Source: an uncultured Lachnospira sp. | GTDB taxonomy: Bacteria; Bacillota; Clostridia; Lachnospirales; Lachnospiraceae | Reading direction: 5' to 3' | Assembly: GCA_946186125.1 (NCBI GenBank) | Contig: CAMHLZ010000008.1 | Span: 1 to 64,000, forward strand | DNA: 64,000 nucleotides | Part shown: positions 47,484 through 54,992 of the stretch, in pieces | Layout of the letters: each line of letters opens with the position of its first letter | Position numbering within the stretch: position 1 is the first letter of the stretch | Notes under the pieces: model-generated | What the model was told of the DNA's origin: nothing | The model's input: the letters and a program-made list of their open reading frames with translations, nothing else | Databases searched by the model: none | Position numbers and translations under genes: made by a program

Positions 47484-48945
47484 ATTGAAGAATATAAGAC
47501 CCCGGTAGGGGACGAAAACATTTCCACTAATTCTTTAATTTCTCCCCTTGTTATTGAAGAATATAAGACCCCGGTAGGGGACGAAAACAACAACAGAAGA
47601 AACAACAGTTCAGCCAACAACAGATTGAAGAATATAAGACCCCGGTAGGGGACGAAAACTAGTATGGAACTTTCAAAGTTACTCGGTACAATTTTATTGA
47701 AGAATATAAGACCCCGGTAGGGGACGAAAACGTGTCAACATCTTTTTTTATATTGTATGTGTATTATTGAAGAATATAAGACCCCGGTAGGGGACGAAAA
47801 CCATATTGCACTTTACCACATCCGATATATGGAAATGTTAAATTGAAGAATATAAGACCCCGGTAGGGGACGAAAACTATCAAGATTATCTTTCACAAAG
47901 TTGTTTGTATCGCATTGAAGAATATAAGACCCCGGTAGGGGACGAAAACATTATAAAAGGATATCGAGAAGCAGAACTGCTTTTATTGAAGAATATAAGA
48001 CCCCGGTAGGGGACGAAAACTTATTTTTTTATGTAGTACTCCACGTTGACATACTATTGAAGAATATAAGACCCCGGTAGGGGACGAAAACCAAATATTA
48101 AATTAACGTTTGAACCTGCTTGATTTGAATTGAAGAATATAAGACCCCGGTAGGGGACGAAAACGCTGACATTTGTAACTGTTCCCGCCAGCTTCATTCA
48201 TTGAAGAATATAAGACCCCGGTAGGGGACGAAAACAAGGAGGGAAACTTATGGTAACATTTAAAATCGATATATTGAAGAATATAAGACCCCGGTAGGGG
48301 ACGAAAACTTGAAATCACTTCTTTTCATATTTTTCTCCTTTTCTATTGAAGAATATAAGACCCCGGTAGGGGACGAAAACTCTTTCGCACTATGTGCCAA
48401 AATATAACTAATACGGATTGAAGAATATAAGACCCCGGTAGGGGACGAAAACGAACTTTACAGCTTTTAACATATTTTTCTCCTTATTGAAGAATATAAG
48501 ACCCCGGTAGGGGACGAAAACACCGTAATCATTTATAGTCAATTCGATAAACTCAATTGAAGAATATAAGACCCCGGTAGGGGACGAAAACTCCCTGAAT
48601 GATAGTTACACTTGTCAATTAAGTTTTTATTGAAGAATATAAGACCCCGGTAGGGGACGAAAACATGTTCATGTAAGTGTAACGGACTTGCAACAATGAT
48701 TGAAGAATATAAGACCCCGGTAGGGGACGAAAACATGTTCATGTAAGTGTAACGGACTTGCAACAATGATTGAAGAATATAAGACCCCGGTAGGGGACGA
48801 AAACAGGGAATACACTTTCGCACAATGTTCCGTCAAAATCAATTGAAGAATATAAGACCCCGGTAGGGGACGAAAACTGTTTAATTATTTCTTTCGTTGT
48901 TGCCATTCTATTGAAGAATATAAGCCCCCGATAGGGGACGAAAAC
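47484..48945 (+). CRISPR. Type III-A CRISPR array, 21 repeats and 20 spacers
   Basis: The 36-base repeat is ATTGAAGAATATAAGA, then CCCCGGTAGGGG (a 4-bp stem with GGTA loop), then ACGAAAAC. Twenty copies are identical. The last (48910-48945) has two changes, at repeat positions 16 and 22, giving CCCCCGATAGGGG. Spacers are 32-40 bases: 33, 35, 36, 34, 40, 36, 35, 35, 37, 35, 37, 36, 36, 33, 34, 37, 34, 34, 37, 32. Spacers 17 and 18 (48665 and 48735) are identical. ACGAAAAC at the 3' end matches the 5' tag of Csm crRNAs, so crRNAs read on the plus strand. Confidence 0.99.
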
Positions 48946-49080
48946 CGCCAACGTCCTTCAGTACTATCGCGACTTGAAATAAAACGCAAAATCAACTAAC
49001 TTTGGAAAGAACCCATTGGGACTTGACATTTTATAACATTGCATAAAAATGTGAAAATACACATAAAATAGTAATGGCTA

Positions 49081-49109
49081 TTGATTATATAAATATTGGA
49101 TGATACAAT
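49081..49109 (+). promoter_or_regulatory. Promoter of the DUF4143-type ATPase gene
   Basis: TTGATT at 49081 and TACAAT at 49104 are spaced by 17 bases, with TG one base ahead of the -10. Confidence 0.55.
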
Positions 49110-49157
49110 ATTATTACTAAAAAATGTGTCAACACACAAAAACAAGGAGTGAAACTC

Positions 49158-50411
49158 ATGGAGATTAAAAGAGATGCATACCTTGAACAGTTAAAGATAA
49201 GAAAAGATAATGGGATGATAAAGATTATCACGGGAATCAGGAGATGCGGAAAATCATTCCTGTTATTTGTATTGTTTAAGAAATATTTATTGGAGAGTGG
49301 TGTAGATAATGACCATATTATTGAGATTGCCTTAGATGGTATTGAAAATGAGGAACTGAGAGATCCCAAAAAGTGTTATCAGTATATCAAGGACGCGATG
49401 AAAGATAAACAGAAGTATTATTTGCTTTTAGATGAAGTACAGTTTATGCCACGATTTGAAGAAGTGCTGAACAGTTTGCTTCGGATTAGCAATATTGATG
49501 TATATGTGACCGGAAGCAATTCGAAATTTTTATCCAGTGATATTGTAACTGAATTTAGAGGCAGAGGAGATGAGATAAGAATTTATCCGCTATCATTTGC
49601 AGAGTTCTATAATGCTAATGAGGGAGATTACGATGATGCTTGGGAGGAGTATATGATATACGGAGGCTTACCACAGGTGGCGGGGTTTCATGTGGAACGC
49701 CAAAAGGCAGAATATCTAAAAAATATTTTTACCAATGTCTATATCAAGGATGTGGTAGATAGAAATAAGATTCAAAATGTTGACGAAATTGGAACTTTGA
49801 TAGATATTCTTGCTTCTGCCATAGGGGCACCTACTAATCCGACTAAAATATCAAATACTTTTAAAAGTGAACGAGGTATCAATTATAGCAATAAAACTAT
49901 ATCTAACCATATTGATTATTTAGCAGAAGCATTTTTGATTTCTAAAGCGGAACGATATGATATCAAGGGAAGGAAATATGTGGGTGCAAACCTGAAATAC
50001 TATTTTTCAGATGTGGGACTTAGAAATGCCAGATTGAATTTTAGGCAGCAGGAACCTACTCATATTATGGAAAATATAGTCTATAATGAGCTGCTTATAA
50101 GAGGCTATAATGTGGATGTTGGTATCGTAGAAGTGTACACAAAGAATGATGAAGGGAAAACAACTCGTAAGCAGTTTGAGGTTGATTTTGTAGTGAATCA
50201 AGGTAGTCAAAGATATTATATTCAAGTAGCCTATGATATGACTTCTGAGGAAAAGCAGGCACAGGAACTTAATTCATTTAGGAATATTCCGGATTCATTC
50301 AAGAAGATTGTTATTGTAAATGGAACAAAAAAGCCTTGGAGAAATGAGGAAGGCTTTGTAATCATGGGAATGAAGTATTTTCTACTTAATTCGGATAGTT
50401 TGGAATTTTAG
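49158..50411 (+). CDS. AAA-type ATPase with DUF4143 C-terminal domain
   Basis: A 417-residue protein. Walker A KIITGIRRCGKSFLL lies near the N-terminus, Walker B is YYLLLDEVQFM, then VTGSNSKFLSSDIVTEFRGRG, and the C-terminal nuclease-like DUF4143 region has SDVGLRNARLNFRQQEPTHIMENIVYNEL and EVDFVV. These ATPases are common and mobile in gut Firmicutes and Bacteroidetes, with no settled function. ACAAGGAGTGAAACTC precedes the ATG at 49158. It lies between the array and cas1 with its own promoter, so it is probably a separate insertion. Confidence 0.85.
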   Translation: MEIKRDAYLEQLKIRKDNGMIKIITGIRRCGKSFLLFVLFKKYLLESGVDNDHIIEIALDGIENEELRDPKKCYQYIKDAMKDKQKYYLLLDEVQFMPRFEEVLNSLLRISNIDVYVTGSNSKFLSSDIVTEFRGRGDEIRIYPLSFAEFYNANEGDYDDAWEEYMIYGGLPQVAGFHVERQKAEYLKNIFTNVYIKDVVDRNKIQNVDEIGTLIDILASAIGAPTNPTKISNTFKSERGINYSNKTISNHIDYLAEAFLISKAERYDIKGRKYVGANLKYYFSDVGLRNARLNFRQQEPTHIMENIVYNELLIRGYNVDVGIVEVYTKNDEGKTTRKQFEVDFVVNQGSQRYYIQVAYDMTSEEKQAQELNSFRNIPDSFKKIVIVNGTKKPWRNEEGFVIMGMKYFLLNSDSLEF

Positions 50412-50425
50412 TGAGGTTAATGTAA

Positions 50426-50674
50426 GGAGAAATACGGGATAATAATCAGCGAAAGAGGTTTGTTAAAGAGATACGCCATAATCTGTCTGTAATTGAGAAA
50501 AAAACTTCTTCAACAAGACCAGAAGAAGAAATGGAATGGTTAAGAAAGTATTTTGCCGATTTGTCGCAGAAGGATAGAGAGTTGGATTCATTCTGTTATC
50601 CGTTTCATATTGTGTTGGAGCCGGGAGATTGGGAGTGCGAAGGGAAATTTACTTTTTTATTCAATGGGATTTGA
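50426..50674 (+). pseudogene. Start-less open frame, unknown relic
   Basis: An 82-codon frame with no start codon until an ATG at about residue 33 (MEWLRKYFADLSQKDRELDS then FCYPFHIVLEPGDWECEGKF). It has coding-like composition but no ribosome-binding site, and I do not recognise it. It is probably the decayed end of a gene cut by a rearrangement downstream of the ATPase. Confidence 0.35.
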
Positions 50675-50693
50675 CACTTACCATCAATAGCTA

Positions 50694-50723
50694 TTGCAGA
50701 AGTGATAGTTCATGTGTTAGAAT
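50694..50723 (+). promoter_or_regulatory. Promoter of the holin-like toxin mRNA
   Basis: TTGCAG at 50694 and TAGAAT at 50718 are spaced by 18 bases. The resulting 5' leader of about 85 bases contains GCCTCCC (50758-50764), complementary to the toxin ribosome-binding site GGGAGG (50801-50806). Confidence 0.45.
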
Positions 50724-50814
50724 ATGGTTCAAGGAAAGTACCCATGACAGGGTGGTAGCCTCCCGAGTTTATAATACCGGTTTACCGGAGTACATAAGAA
50801 GGGAGGTGGCGCCG

Positions 50815-50949
50815 ATGACAGCTTATGAGATTATTACGATTTTCATTGGGATATTAGCTTTGCTGATGTCCTTTGGTAGCTTAATTGTAGCGTTGCTTGC
50901 CTATCTCGATAAAGAGAATAACTCTTCGAGAAAGATTAAGCGAAAATAA
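50815..50949 (+). CDS. Putative holin-like toxin of a type I toxin-antitoxin pair
   Basis: A 44-residue peptide: MTAYEIITIFIGILALLMSF, the rest of one membrane helix (GSLIVALLAYLD), then a Lys-rich tail. The MT(T)YE start, single helix and LDK-basic end match the putative holin-like toxin family (TxpA-like). GGGAGGTGGCGCCG precedes the ATG. Upstream, a GCCTCCC element can hide this ribosome-binding site. Downstream, opposed terminators and a minus-strand promoter complete a type I layout. A longer in-frame start at 50629 is not credible. Confidence 0.7.
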   Translation: MTAYEIITIFIGILALLMSFGSLIVALLAYLDKENNSSRKIKRK

Positions 50950-51049
50950 AAAAGCCTATCCTGTCTGCAAACGGGATAGGCGGTGTCCATAAGGACATTT
51001 TTAAACCTAAACTCGGAGCATCCACCTTTGGAGTGGGTGCTTTCTGTTT
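50946..51049 (-). ncRNA. Predicted antisense RNA antitoxin to the holin-like toxin
   Basis: On the minus strand TTGAAA (51084-51079) and TAACAT (51061-51056) are spaced by 17 bases, with TG one base ahead of the -10. A transcript starting near 51049 would run to a hairpin formed by GCCTATCC and GGATAGGC (50981-50954), followed by a U-rich run (50953-50946). It would be about 100 nt and fully complementary to the toxin 3' UTR, as in txpA/ratA and bsrG/SR4. Confidence 0.5.
51018..51049 (+). terminator. Terminator of the toxin mRNA
   Basis: GCATCCAC and GTGGGTGC pair (one G-U) around CTTTGGA and are followed by TTTCTGTTTGTTT. Confidence 0.65.
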
Positions 51050-51084
51050 GTTTACATGTTACCATGTTATGTTTGAAATTTCAA

Positions 51085-51275
51085 GAAGTTTTGAACAATT
51101 TTGGAAACTTTTATAGTAATCCTGTCAGTTCACATCATTTTTATTAATTGTAGTGGAGTATATAGCAGGCATTTGACCTATATTGATATTATTATTCCGT
51201 AAATATGAATGAAAATAATAAAAAATAATAAAAATATACATGATATAGGAATAAAAAGCTGGACTATATATTCCG
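51085..51275. other. AT-rich intergenic stretch
   Basis: No open frame, repeat or RNA structure recognised between the antitoxin promoter and the promoter at 51276. Confidence 0.5.
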
Positions 51276-51304
51276 TTGTGCAGCACTTGCTTATTTGCTA
51301 TACT
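51276..51304 (+). promoter_or_regulatory. Promoter upstream of cas1-cas2
   Basis: TTGTGC at 51276 and TATACT at 51299 are spaced by 17 bases. It precedes the 35-codon frame at 51348 and is the nearest promoter candidate for cas1. Confidence 0.45.
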
Positions 51305-51347
51305 TAAAATATAAATTACGTTAAGGGTAAATAAGGAGAGTGATAGT

Positions 51348-51455
51348 ATGGCAATTGTATTATGTCCGGGCTATGGCGGGAAGATATCAGATAAAGCCTT
51401 AAGCAGAAAAAACAAATGGTTCGGGAGAAGATGTAAAACAATATCAGAAGGATAA
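51348..51455 (+). pseudogene. 35-codon relic of a small zinc-ribbon protein
   Basis: MAIVLCPGYGGKISDKALSR and a basic tail (KNKWFGRRCKTISEG). ATAAGGAGAGTGATAGT gives a good ribosome-binding site. The start closely resembles zinc-ribbon proteins beginning MALVxCPxCGKEISDKA followed by a second CPxCG, but the second Cys of the first knuckle and the whole second knuckle are missing. It could still be translated as a leader peptide for cas1. Confidence 0.4.
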
Positions 51456-51567
51456 AACGGTAAAAAAATATAAGAATAATTTATCTATAATAGCCGATTT
51501 TCTGATAAATCTATATTTTCGGAAGTGATAAATTAATATAATTGGTGTTAAACCGGGAGGTGGCGGA

Positions 51568-52572
51568 ATGAGCATACTTTACGTAACAGAGCATGGTGCA
51601 ACTGTTTCTATTGAACAAAACTGTGTTAAGGTTAAGAAGGAAAAGGAAAATTTCTGCAGGTCTATTCCACTGGAAACATTGGAAAGCATCAATATTATGG
51701 GGAAAAGTCAGCTTACAACACAATGTGCAGAAGTGTGTTTGCAAAAAGGAATACCTGTATCGTATTATTCTCCTCATGGAAAATATTTCGGGAAATTACA
51801 GTCAACCGGTCATGTTCACGTTGAAAGACAGCGTCAACAGTCTAAACTATATCATACCCCCTTTGCTTTAGAGCTGGGAAAAAAAATCATGGAAGCAAAA
51901 TTGAATAACCAGGAAGTATTGTTGCGCCGATATGAAAGAAATTCTGATATAAATGTAGAACAGGAAAGACTGGAATTAAGGCGGGCAAAGAATAAAATAA
52001 GAACAAGCAAAGATATAGAACAATTAATAGGTTATGAAGGGATTGGTGCAAGGGCATATTTCCGAGGATTGGGAAAACTTGTACAAGAAGAGTTTTATTT
52101 TTCAAAACGGACAAGACGCCCACCTAGAGATGCGTTCAACTCAATGTTGAGTTTAGGATATTCCTTGTTGATGAATGAAATTTATGGAAAACTGGAAAAT
52201 AAAGGTTTAAATCCATATTTTGGATTTGTTCATCAGGACAGAGAGCAGCATCCTACGTTAGCAAGTGATATGATGGAAGAATGGAGACCGGTTATAGTTG
52301 ATTCGACGGTTATGAGTCTTGTAAACGGACATGAAATTTCAATTGATGATTTTTATCAGGACATAGAACACCCGGGTGTTTTTTTAACAAAGGATGGAAT
52401 GCATATATTTTTAAAAAAAATGGAAGCGACACAGCGTAGAGATACAAAATATTTGGACTATGTTACCTATTCTACAAGTTTTCGTCGTGCAATCGAATTA
52501 CAAATTGGACAATTAGTAAAAGCTATTGAGTTTGAAGACCCGACAATCTACCATGGGATACGTATTCGTTAA
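51568..52572 (+). CDS. cas1: CRISPR integrase Cas1
   Basis: A 334-residue metal-dependent integrase that inserts new spacers. An N-terminal beta domain (SILYVTEHGATVSIEQNCVK) is followed by the helical catalytic domain. The predicted metal ligands are E157 in LIGYEGIGARAYF, H222 in GFVHQDREQHP and E237 in DMMEEWRPVIVD. CGGGAGGTGGCGG precedes the ATG. No reverse transcriptase is fused. cas2 follows 41 bases later. Confidence 0.95.
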   Translation: MSILYVTEHGATVSIEQNCVKVKKEKENFCRSIPLETLESINIMGKSQLTTQCAEVCLQKGIPVSYYSPHGKYFGKLQSTGHVHVERQRQQSKLYHTPFALELGKKIMEAKLNNQEVLLRRYERNSDINVEQERLELRRAKNKIRTSKDIEQLIGYEGIGARAYFRGLGKLVQEEFYFSKRTRRPPRDAFNSMLSLGYSLLMNEIYGKLENKGLNPYFGFVHQDREQHPTLASDMMEEWRPVIVDSTVMSLVNGHEISIDDFYQDIEHPGVFLTKDGMHIFLKKMEATQRRDTKYLDYVTYSTSFRRAIELQIGQLVKAIEFEDPTIYHGIRIR

Positions 52573-52613
52573 GTTTTATACATGTTTCTGTGTTTTCACA
52601 AGGAGGATAAAGA

Positions 52614-52934
52614 ATGGAGATTGAAGATTTTTGTTTTTCAAATTTGGAAGAAATAGTGGATAACAGGATTTTAGTTTTGGTTATTTATGATATAGTGGAT
52701 AATAAGAAGCGTTTGCGATTAGCCAAATACTTACAGGGATATGGATTTCGTATACAAAAGTCCGCTTTTGAAGCTTTAATTAGAGAAAATCTTTATGAAA
52801 AAATGCTGGTTGGCCTTAAAGGATTTGCTTCTGATATAGACAGTATCAGAGTGTATAAAATTATAGGGAAAAATCAAATAAAAAATTTTGGACGAAATCT
52901 GTCATATGCACAGGATGAAGTAATTATTGTGTAG
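52614..52934 (+). CDS. cas2: CRISPR adaptation protein Cas2
   Basis: A 106-residue dimeric partner of Cas1. LVLVIYDIVDNKKRLRLAKYL carries the conserved first-strand Asp, followed by QGYGFRIQKSAFEAL and the C-terminal strand DEVIIV. It is slightly longer than usual at the N-terminus (about 16 extra residues); a later start is possible, but CAAGGAGGATAAAG supports this one. Confidence 0.93.
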   Translation: MEIEDFCFSNLEEIVDNRILVLVIYDIVDNKKRLRLAKYLQGYGFRIQKSAFEALIRENLYEKMLVGLKGFASDIDSIRVYKIIGKNQIKNFGRNLSYAQDEVIIV

Positions 52935-52942
52935 TATTATTA

Positions 52943-52977
52943 TTGTTTTAAAATAATAAAAATAGTATAATTATACT
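52943..52977 (+). promoter_or_regulatory. csm6 promoter with a palindrome over the -10
   Basis: TTGTTT at 52943 and TATAAT at 52966 are spaced by 17 bases. The -10 lies inside the perfect 14-base palindrome AGTATAATTATACT (52964-52977), a possible operator. Confidence 0.55.
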
Positions 52978-53021
52978 GTTAAAAAAAGAGTAAAAAATGC
53001 ATAAATGAGGAGGATTATTTA

Positions 53022-54392
53022 ATGAGTAATTCAGTTTTATTTTCACCAATAGGAAGTACGGATCCTATGTCATCTTCTAACTATCATGATGGTTCTATGT
53101 TACATATTTGTCGTGTATATAAGCCAAAAGATGTATATTTGTATTATTCAGATGAGATGTGGAAAATCGAAGAAAATGATGGCCGTTCAGAGTATTGTCT
53201 AAAGCAATTAGGAGAAAAATTGGGTCACACATTTAATGTTATAAAGAAAAAAGATGATAAATCAATACCGGTTAATGATTATAATTTGTATTTCGATACT
53301 TATTTGAAATACATAAAAGAAATACGTAGCACTATGGATAAAGAAGATGTTTTACTCGTAAATATTGCTTCAGGTACTCCGCAGATGAAAGCTGCATTGT
53401 TGGTTCTGGCTACCATAGATGAATATCGAATAAAGCCGATTTTAGTCAGCACACCGGAAAAAAGTGTAAATGAGCATCGCGGAAAAAAAGATAGATATGA
53501 TTATGATGTTAAAACTATGTGGGAGTTAAATCCTGATAACAACGATGGTTTTATAAATCGTTGTAGCGAGACAAGATGTCCAAATTTAATTGTTTTGTTA
53601 AAAAAGAATAATTTACGTAGACATATTGAATCATATAATTATGCAGCGACCTTAGATATTGCAAGAGAAATAAAAGAATATTTGCCATCTGATGGTTTGA
53701 CTTTTTTAGAGGCCGCATTTGATAGAACACAGTTGGATTTTCCTAACGTGAGTGCAAAGTGTGCTCTAATCGGTGAAGATATTTTGCCGGTAAAAAGTTC
53801 TAATGATATAAGTTTGTTTGAGTATGTGTTGGAAATGGGGATTAAGTTAAAACACGAAAAGTATGCTGACTTTATTCGTGCAATTTCTCCGATTTTAACA
53901 GATTTATTCTGTCGCGTTTTAGATAAGCAATGTGGTATTAAGACAGACAAATATTTAAAGAGTGTAAAAAAGAAGTCCATATGGGATTTGGAAAAATTAA
54001 AGAAAGATAGTACAGGTAAGCGTATTTATTCATATTTCAGAGAAGAATATGATAGTAAGGGTGGCTTTAGAGATGGTACTATAGTTGCTGCGTCTAATTT
54101 GAAATGTATTTTAGAGAGAGAATTAAAGGAACAACGATTAATTGATGTTATAGAAAGACTTAGAGAAGTTGAATATTGTGTTCGTAATATGGCAGCTCAT
54201 GAAATTGTTTCTATAAGAAAAGATAATTTAGAATCATATGTAGAAATGCATGGTATTACTTTCGAGAAGATTTTAGATGATATTCATGCTTTGGTTGTAG
54301 CTGCCGGAATAAAAATTAAGTCAGAAGATTGGAAGTCTTATGATTTGTTAAATGAACGTTTGATTTATAGGTTGAGATTAGATATTAGTTAA
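53022..54392 (+). CDS. csm6: Csm6, CARF-HEPN ribonuclease activated by cyclic oligoadenylate
   Basis: A 456-residue effector of type III-A signalling. The N-terminal CARF domain starts SVLFSPIGSTDPMSSSNYHD and contains the ligand-loop motif NIASGTPQMKAA (residues 114-125). The C-terminal HEPN domain has the catalytic RxxxxH in VRNMAAHEI (R388, H393). Cas10 in this locus keeps GGDD, so production of the activator is plausible. GAGGAGGATTATTTA precedes the ATG. It has its own promoter apart from the csm operon. Confidence 0.92.
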   Translation: MSNSVLFSPIGSTDPMSSSNYHDGSMLHICRVYKPKDVYLYYSDEMWKIEENDGRSEYCLKQLGEKLGHTFNVIKKKDDKSIPVNDYNLYFDTYLKYIKEIRSTMDKEDVLLVNIASGTPQMKAALLVLATIDEYRIKPILVSTPEKSVNEHRGKKDRYDYDVKTMWELNPDNNDGFINRCSETRCPNLIVLLKKNNLRRHIESYNYAATLDIAREIKEYLPSDGLTFLEAAFDRTQLDFPNVSAKCALIGEDILPVKSSNDISLFEYVLEMGIKLKHEKYADFIRAISPILTDLFCRVLDKQCGIKTDKYLKSVKKKSIWDLEKLKKDSTGKRIYSYFREEYDSKGGFRDGTIVAASNLKCILERELKEQRLIDVIERLREVEYCVRNMAAHEIVSIRKDNLESYVEMHGITFEKILDDIHALVVAAGIKIKSEDWKSYDLLNERLIYRLRLDIS

Positions 54393-54471
54393 AACTTTTT
54401 TGAGTCAATCTGCTATTCATAGTTATTAAAACTGCTACAATTATAAATGAGATTAATGGATGCAAGAAAGA

Positions 54472-54846
54472 ATGGTGGTTAACAAGGCATTTACACACGC
54501 AGGAAAATTTCATGCCGATGATGTGTTTAGTTCGGCATTACTTAGGATTTTATTTCCCACAATAGAGATTATAAGAGGATTTGAGGTGCCTGAATCATTT
54601 GAGGGAACTGTGTTTGACATAGGGATGGGAGAATATGATCATCATCAGAAAAACAGTGAAGTGCGCGAAAATGGTTGCCCTTATGCCGCTTTTGGATTGC
54701 TGTGGAGACGACTTGGAAATTGGTTATTGGAAGAAGAAGAGTCGAAAGAGTTTGATGAAAAATCATATATTAATATTGTCGCGGTTTATACCATGGAAAA
54801 ATTATTTGATGGATACGGAAGTGTATTTTGTGATTTTTCCGTCTAA
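54472..54846 (+). pseudogene. Truncated MYG1/UPF0160-type phosphoesterase
   Basis: The 124 residues start MVVNKAFTHAGKFHADDVFSS and continue to VFDIGMGEYDHHQKNSEVRENGCPYAAFGLLWRR, the N-terminal third of the MYG1 family (HxGxFHxDD and YDHHQ metal motifs). The family normally runs to about 300 residues. Here the reading changes after EFDEKSYIN to unrelated sequence and stops. It is most likely a broken gene left at the edge of the CRISPR island. Confidence 0.65.
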
Positions 54847-54848
54847 AA

Positions 54849-54885
54849 GAGGTGTCGTCAATCGATGTAGCACGCGCTACACCTC
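54849..54885. repeat. Nested palindromes after the MYG1 remnant
   Basis: GAGGTGT (54849) pairs with ACACCTC (54879), and GTAGC-ACGC-GCTAC (54867-54880) forms an inner hairpin that shares two bases with the outer arm, so two mutually exclusive folds exist. Confidence 0.5.
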
Positions 54886-54992
54886 ATTCCTCCGCCTTGA
54901 ATTTGAAAAATTTCTGATACACTTGGTTGATTATGAGGTTTTATACATCTGCGATAGTTTTTTTTTACATACTGTTTTTAATTTTCTATGAT

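Noticed and set aside
47484..48945. Self-targeting by the CRISPR array within this window
   Set aside because: By eye no spacer has more than short matches (about 9-11 bases) elsewhere in the 64 kb.
48103..48951. Minus-strand open frames repeating the motif FRPLPGSYILQ or VPYRGLIFFN
   Set aside because: They are translations of the CRISPR repeat and its spacers, not proteins.
50629..50814. N-terminal extension of the holin-like peptide to 106 residues
   Set aside because: It starts without a ribosome-binding site and overlaps the toxin 5' leader and promoter; the ATG at 50815 has GGGAGGTGG upstream and the family N-terminus.
51568..52572. Reverse transcriptase fused to Cas1, as in some type III systems
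   Set aside because: Cas1 is 334 residues with no RT domain, and none lies nearby.
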